DNA from: Pseudomonadota bacterium
GTDB lineage: Bacteria > Pseudomonadota > Gammaproteobacteria > QQUJ01
Direction: 5' to 3'
NCBI GenBank assembly: GCA_008501635.1
Contig: QQUJ01000025.1
Coordinates: forward strand, 1 to 32,195
Length of the DNA: 32,195 bases
The notes beneath the pieces were generated by a model. That model was not told where the DNA came from. It was given only the letters and a program-made list of their open reading frames with translations, and did no database searches. Made by a program: the position numbers and the translations under genes. Each line of letters begins with the position of its first letter. The first letter of the stretch is position 1. Below are positions 30,931-32,195 of this stretch, piece after piece.

Positions 30931-32089
30931 TCTCGCGGATCGGTTCGTCACGCAGAAACCGCTGGAACCCCAGACGACGCAGATCGAGATGGCGATACTC
31001 CCCGTAGATCAGCAGTTCGCTGATCCCCCGTCCCACTGCCGGTGCCTGCTGCAGGCCATGACCGCTGAATCCATTGGCGAAGAGCAGGTTTTCCACGTCG
31101 GGATGCGGGCCCAGGATCGCGTTCTGATCGAAGACGTTGTAGGCGTAATGCCCAGCCCAGGCACCGGTGCGCTTGATCGCCTCGAAACCGGGAACGCGAT
31201 GGGCCAGTTTTGGCCACAGGTGTTCGTCAAAGAAGTCGAGATCCACCTCGAGATCGAGACAATCGGGATCGTTCTGAGCCGGCGGGGATATCCCGCTGAT
31301 GAACTGCGTTCCTTCGGGACGGAAGTAACAGCAGCTGGGATCGACGACCAGCGGGCACCCTGCCAATGGGGTGCGGCAATCGAAGACAAAGACATAACGC
31401 TTGCGGGGATGTACCGGCAACACGACTCCCGCCATGTGCGCCACCTGACGGGCGCGGGGACCAGCCGCATTGACGACGTGCCCGCAGTGTATGCGTTCAC
31501 CACCGGCGAGTTCGACCGCTTCGATGCGCCGCCCCACCCGTTGTAGCCCGACCACTTCCTGTTTACGGTAGTGAACTCCCAACGCGATGGCCTTGCGGCG
31601 AAACGCCTGCAACAGCGCGTAAGGATCGAACCATCCCTCATCGACCACGCCGAGCGACCCCGCAGCCAGGTCATCGACATTGAGCCAGGGGAAACGTCGC
31701 GCCAGCTGGGTGCGATCGAGTCGCAGGACTTTGACGCCCATCGCGTGTTGAATTGCCACATTGTTATCGAGTGCTTCCAACCCTGCGGCCGTCGCCAGAA
31801 ACAGATAGCCCCCCTCCTTGAACTGTACGTCGGGGCACTCGCCGTTCACCGCCAGGTGTTCCGCAAGGTGCTTGAGGAAGGTGATCCCAAACTGGGAGAT
31901 CGCGATGTTTTCCGGGGTCGAGAACTGCTGACGTATCGACCCGGCAGACCGTGCGGTCGACCCGTCCTGGTAAGTGGGATCACGTTCCATCACCGTTACC
32001 CGCCCTGCGAAATCTGGATTGGCGGCGAGAAAATAGGCAACGGCGCTGCCGATCACCCCACCCCCGACGATGACCACATCCGATTTCAT
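30917..32089 (-). CDS. FAD-dependent amine/amino-acid oxidoreductase (DAO family)
   Basis: 390 residues with an N-terminal FAD dinucleotide-binding motif (VVIVGGGVIGSAVAYFLA) and the DAO-domain order: SGTARSAGSIRQQF-like active-site segment, NAAGPRARQVAHMAG, PVHPRKRYVFVFD, and a C-terminal NGFSGHGLQQAPAVGRGISELL. Relatives include sarcosine, glycine and D-amino-acid oxidases and dehydrogenases, so it should oxidise a secondary or primary amine to an imine. The imine could be reduced by the convergent ornithine cyclodeaminase-family enzyme (inference). The ATG at 32089 starts right before the FAD motif; no strong ribosome-binding site is seen. Confidence 0.87.
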   Translation of the reverse strand: MKSDVVIVGGGVIGSAVAYFLAANPDFAGRVTVMERDPTYQDGSTARSAGSIRQQFSTPENIAISQFGITFLKHLAEHLAVNGECPDVQFKEGGYLFLATAAGLEALDNNVAIQHAMGVKVLRLDRTQLARRFPWLNVDDLAAGSLGVVDEGWFDPYALLQAFRRKAIALGVHYRKQEVVGLQRVGRRIEAVELAGGERIHCGHVVNAAGPRARQVAHMAGVVLPVHPRKRYVFVFDCRTPLAGCPLVVDPSCCYFRPEGTQFISGISPPAQNDPDCLDLEVDLDFFDEHLWPKLAHRVPGFEAIKRTGAWAGHYAYNVFDQNAILGPHPDVENLLFANGFSGHGLQQAPAVGRGISELLIYGEYRHLDLRRLGFQRFLRDEPIREIKVV

Positions 32090-32158
32090 TGGCAGATACT
32101 CATCCCGGCTTGCCCTGAAAGGCTGAGGATCATAGCATCGAGTGCTTCGGGAATTCTC

Positions 32159-32180
32159 CGTGCCCCGCGCATCGGGCACG
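32159..32180. terminator. Hairpin near the right edge
   Basis: CGTGCCC (32159-32165) and GGGCACG (32174-32180) pair exactly around an 8-nt loop, upstream of the oxidoreductase gene. It may be a terminator of a gene outside the window or part of the oxidoreductase leader. Confidence 0.3.
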
Positions 32181-32195
32181 CATCCAGGAAATCGT

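Overview
The window looks like a chromosomal stretch from a GC-rich gammaproteobacterium, probably a respiratory or chemolithotrophic one. The evidence is a site differing at one base from the 28-bp Escherichia coli dif sequence, REP palindromes with a RAYT transposase, an XPD-like helicase paired with a FAN1-type nuclease, and a periplasmic formate dehydrogenase (FDH) locus. I saw no rRNA, tRNA, CRISPR array or prophage. The dif site at 12561-12588 places the window at the replication terminus; replisomes should converge there from both sides.

Layout. 0.1-4.2 kb (minus): a DinG/XPD-like helicase translationally coupled to a FAN1/VRR-NUC nuclease; the helicase gene carries an in-frame REP pair. 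4.3-8.6 kb: small housekeeping or unknown genes (DUF488, FMN-binding split barrel, membrane protein, PhnA zinc ribbon), seven copies of a GTAG-headed REP palindrome, and a RAYT that is probably their cognate transposase. 8.6-12.4 kb: a bactofilin-like envelope protein, a YbaK-type deacylase, a CREST-family membrane hydrolase and a SurA-N/DsbA-like periplasmic protein. The dif site lies between the DsbA-like gene and a convergent HDOD-GGDEF diguanylate cyclase gene. 14.3-17.0 kb: a divergent NAD kinase, a small exported protein, a class V aminotransferase and a small zinc-ribbon membrane protein.

17.0-28.3 kb is one functional locus for formate oxidation. On the minus strand, in transcription order: DUF3305, DUF3306, a multi-cluster ferredoxin-like protein, a TorD-type chaperone, a small Tat-signal protein, FdhA (Mo/W catalytic subunit with Cys ligand and Tat signal), FdhB (four 4Fe-4S clusters), FdhC (cytochrome b), then MoaD and MoaE. 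Divergently, on the plus strand, are moaA and fdhD. The locus therefore couples the enzyme, its chaperone and electron-transfer partners, part of molybdopterin synthesis and the sulfurtransferase that activates the cofactor. The 323-bp divergent intergenic region carries two palindromes 31 bp apart that are good operator candidates.

28.4-32.1 kb: a GNAT acetyltransferase, an HCCA-isomerase/DUF1330 fusion, an ornithine cyclodeaminase-family reductase and a convergent, slightly overlapping FAD-dependent amine/amino-acid oxidoreductase. The last two may act together on cyclic imino/amino acids (inference).
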